In this document: piece by piece, positions 4,850 through 6,323 of the stretch | Numbering within the stretch: position 1 is the stretch's first letter | Layout: every line of letters begins with the position of its first letter | DNA from: Pseudolysobacter sp. | GTDB taxonomy: Bacteria > Pseudomonadota > Gammaproteobacteria > Xanthomonadales > Rhodanobacteraceae | DNA length: 6,323 nucleotides | Reading direction: 5' to 3' | Assembly (NCBI GenBank): GCA_025351985.1 | Contig: JANXUW010000541.1 | Coordinates: forward strand, 1-6,323 | The notes under the pieces: generated by a model | Databases searched by the model: none | Seen by the model: only the letters and a program-made list of their open reading frames with translations | Told to the model about the DNA's origin: nothing | Made by a program: the position numbers and the translations under genes

Positions 4850-5841
4850 CAGAAATTCTGGCGCAGATCCATGCCGGCATACAGGCTGGCGACCTGTTCG
4901 GCATAGCCGTTGAACGGCTTGGTTTCGATGCGCGGTGCGAACAGGCCGCCGCCGGCGCCGATGCGACGTTCGGTTTTCTGACTCCAGCGCGGATGATCGA
5001 CCTCGGGATTGACGTTGGAATAAAAACCGTATTCGTTCGCCGCCGCGTCGTTCCACGAGGTGCGCGGCTGGCGTTCCACAAACTCGATCTTGACGATCGA
5101 CTTGATGCCCTTGAAGCCATATTTCCACGGCAGTACCAGGCGCAACGGTGCGCCGTTCTGGTTCGGCAATTCGCGCCCGTACATGCCGGTGGCGAGCAGC
5201 GCGAGCGGATTCATCGCCTCGTCGATGCGCAAGCCCTCGCGATATGGCCAATCGAGCGCGGCATAACTCAAGCCGGGCATTTGCGCGGGCCGATTGACGG
5301 TGGTGAAGGCGACATATTTTGCCTGGGCGGTCGGCTTGAAACGCGTGAGTAAATCGGCCAGCGAAAACCCGGCCCAAGGAATCACCATCGACCAGCCCTC
5401 GACGCAACGCATGCGATAGACACGCTCCTCGATGCTCTGACCCTTGAGAATGTCTTCGAGCGTGAAATTGCCGGTGACTTCGGCATGGCCGGCGATTTCG
5501 ACCGACCACGGCTTCGGCTGGAACTTGCTCGAGTTTTGCGCCGGATCACTCTTGTCGGTGCCGAACTCGTAATAATTGTTGTAGTGCGTCGCGTCCTTGA
5601 AGCTGGTCTGAGCTTCGCCGTTGGCGTAGTCGGTCTTGCGCGCGAGGGCGAGTGTCAGCGAAGCATCGGTATCCGCTTGTGTGCCGACCTTTGCATCGAC
5701 ATCGCCCGGGTTCTGGCTGCAGCCGACCAGCAGCGCCGATCCAGCCAGCCCGAGCGTGCGCAACAGGCGGCGCCGACCGAGATAAATCGATTCGTCGGTA
5801 ATTTCCGCAGTAGCGATATCGTCTGGACGTTTGATAAGCAT
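4849..5841 (-). CDS. msrP: MsrP, periplasmic molybdopterin methionine sulfoxide reductase
   Basis: The protein has 330 residues, close to the 334 of the E. coli precursor. MsrP (formerly YedY) reduces methionine sulfoxide in periplasmic proteins with a mononuclear molybdenum cofactor, taking electrons from MsrQ. The Tat signal is LGRRRLLRTLGLAGSALLVG (21-40), with arginines at 23-25. The molybdenum-ligand cysteine is C146 in YRMRCVEGWSM. Other signatures are YNNYYEFG (87-94), QNGAPLRLVLPWKYGFKGIKS (228-248), YGFYSNVNPEVDHPRWSQ (271-288) and the end NGYAEQVASLYAGMDLRQNF. The start at 5841 is preferred because it places the Tat motif about 20 residues in, as in homologues; the frame is open to 5967. 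A CGAGA ribosome-site-like sequence lies five bases upstream on the - strand. One oddity is that the signal ends LVGC (38-41), a lipobox, so the enzyme may be a lipoprotein. It is the first gene of the msrP-msrQ operon. Confidence 0.96.
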   Translation of the reverse strand: MLIKRPDDIATAEITDESIYLGRRRLLRTLGLAGSALLVGCSQNPGDVDAKVGTQADTDASLTLALARKTDYANGEAQTSFKDATHYNNYYEFGTDKSDPAQNSSKFQPKPWSVEIAGHAEVTGNFTLEDILKGQSIEERVYRMRCVEGWSMVIPWAGFSLADLLTRFKPTAQAKYVAFTTVNRPAQMPGLSYAALDWPYREGLRIDEAMNPLALLATGMYGRELPNQNGAPLRLVLPWKYGFKGIKSIVKIEFVERQPRTSWNDAAANEYGFYSNVNPEVDHPRWSQKTERRIGAGGGLFAPRIETKPFNGYAEQVASLYAGMDLRQNF

Positions 5842-5901
5842 GGCGATCTCGTGAGGTTCAAGTGAGTGATTGCGCTTGTAGACCGTCGTGAGCGTGGCTC
5901 G

Positions 5902-5929
5902 ATTACACACGTTGTGCAAGACGTGGCAA
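5902..5929 (-). promoter_or_regulatory. Likely promoter of msrP-msrQ
   Basis: On the - strand, TTGCCA (complement of 5924-5929) and TGTAAT (complement of 5902-5907) are separated by 16 bases. These match the -35 and -10 consensus at four and five of six bases respectively. The predicted start near 5895 gives a leader of about 54 bases. A short dyad CACA-CGT-TGTG (5906-5916) lies between the hexamers and could be an operator, though it is too short to claim with confidence. Confidence 0.45.
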
Positions 5930-5960
5930 ATCAATCGTGCGCAGGGCACCGGTGCGATGC

Positions 5961-5989
5961 TTGACAAGCCGCGGATTTATTGTTGCAGT
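5961..5989 (+). promoter_or_regulatory. Likely promoter of serC
   Basis: A perfect -35 hexamer TTGACA (5961-5966) is followed after 17 bases by TGCAGT (5984-5989), a weak -10 with three of six matches. The start would fall near 5996, about 32 bases before the GTG. It is back-to-back with the msrP promoter in the 186-base divergent gap. Confidence 0.45.
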
Positions 5990-6027
5990 GCGGCACCACA
6001 AAAATTCTCAGCCTATGGAGTTGCCTC

Positions 6028-6323
6028 GTGAGTCGTGCCTTTAATTTCAGTGCTGGTCCCGCCGCGTTGCCAGAGTCGGTTCTGTTGCAAGCGCAATCCG
6101 AAATGCTGGAGTGGGGCAAGGCGCGCGCGTCGGTGATGGAAATCAGTCATCGCGGCAAGGATTTCGAAGCGCTCGCGGCTGAAGCGGAAAAAGATCTGCG
6201 CGATCTTCTCGACGTGCCGTCGAATTACAAAGTCTTGTTCCTGCAGGGCGGCGCGACGCTGCATTTTGCCCAGCTCGCGATGAACTTCGCGCGCCCCGAT
6301 CAGACCGCGGATTACATCGTCAC
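6028..6323 (+). CDS. serC: Phosphoserine aminotransferase, N-terminal part
   Basis: The first 98 residues are visible; the gene continues past the window edge (the full family length is about 360). SerC is a cytoplasmic pyridoxal-phosphate enzyme that converts 3-phosphohydroxypyruvate and glutamate to phosphoserine and 2-oxoglutarate, and also acts in pyridoxal phosphate synthesis. Family marks are [19 protein letters not shown] near the N-terminus, [12 protein letters not shown] (35-46, substrate-binding His-Arg), the segment [20 protein letters not shown] (64-83) with the cofactor-binding Gly-Gly-Ala-Thr at 74-77, and TADYIV at the visible end. The GTG start is supported by GGAG at 6017-6020 with seven bases of spacing and by the family's usual N-terminus; no in-frame ATG lies nearby. 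Nothing suggests a defect. Confidence 0.96.
   Translation, partial: MSRAFNFSAGPAALPESVLLQAQSEMLEWGKARASVMEISHRGKDFEALAAEAEKDLRDLLDVPSNYKVLFLQGGATLHFAQLAMNFARPDQTADYIV

Noticed and set aside
4223..5509. msrQ read as a 428-residue protein from 5509
   Set aside because: The upstream half is an Arg/His-rich shadow of msrP. MsrQ homologues begin at the ATG pair at 4849/4846.
4849..5967. Longer msrP starting at 5967
   Set aside because: The extra 42 residues would put the Tat motif more than 60 residues from the N-terminus and would run through the proposed promoter.

Overview
The window looks like chromosomal DNA of a moderately high-GC gammaproteobacterium. Rhodanobacteraceae, Xanthomonadaceae or a close relative is my best guess. 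The guess rests on the msrP-msrQ / serC gene content, a phasin of the Pseudomonas PhaF/PhaI type next to a 'polyhydroxyalkanoic acid system' protein, and the style of the hypothetical genes. No rRNA, tRNA or CRISPR array is visible.

Region 1 (1-1914) is accessory-looking. It opens with the last 47 residues of an IS1595-family (ISXO2-like) transposase, cut by the window edge, whose stop codon lies between the arms of a perfect 13-bp inverted repeat. Two + strand hypothetical genes follow. The first encodes an exported protein with a clear signal peptide, and its C-terminus may be frameshifted. The second encodes a small protein with one N-terminal membrane anchor. This stretch reads as visibly more AT-rich than the rest.

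Region 2 (1915-2173) is the convergent gap between the second hypothetical gene and the phasin. It holds no gene, but it carries two perfect hairpins. One of them is a 13-bp palindrome whose arms are themselves GCAA-N3-TTGC dyads.

Region 3 (2174-3220, - strand) carries two genes linked to polyhydroxyalkanoate (PHA) granules: a phasin with a lysine/alanine/proline-rich histone-like tail, and a small PHA-system protein. No PHA synthase or depolymerase is present here.

Region 4 (3370-4233, +) is a two-FHA-domain protein with a C-terminal membrane anchor. It is transcribed divergently from the PHA-system gene and its 3' end overlaps that of msrQ.

Region 5 (4223-5841, -) is the msrP-msrQ operon, the periplasmic methionine sulfoxide reductase system. 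The molybdoenzyme MsrP is exported by the Tat pathway and carries an apparent lipobox; the heme membrane protein MsrQ supplies its electrons. The stop and start codons overlap (TGATG).

Region 6 (6028-6323, +) is the start of serC (phosphoserine aminotransferase, serine and pyridoxal phosphate biosynthesis), divergent from msrP across a promoter-bearing gap.

I see no strong case for an undescribed multi-gene system. The points most worth a second look are the possible frameshift in the first hypothetical gene, the nested palindrome at 2112-2142, the Tat-plus-lipobox signal of MsrP, and the degenerate FHA domains.
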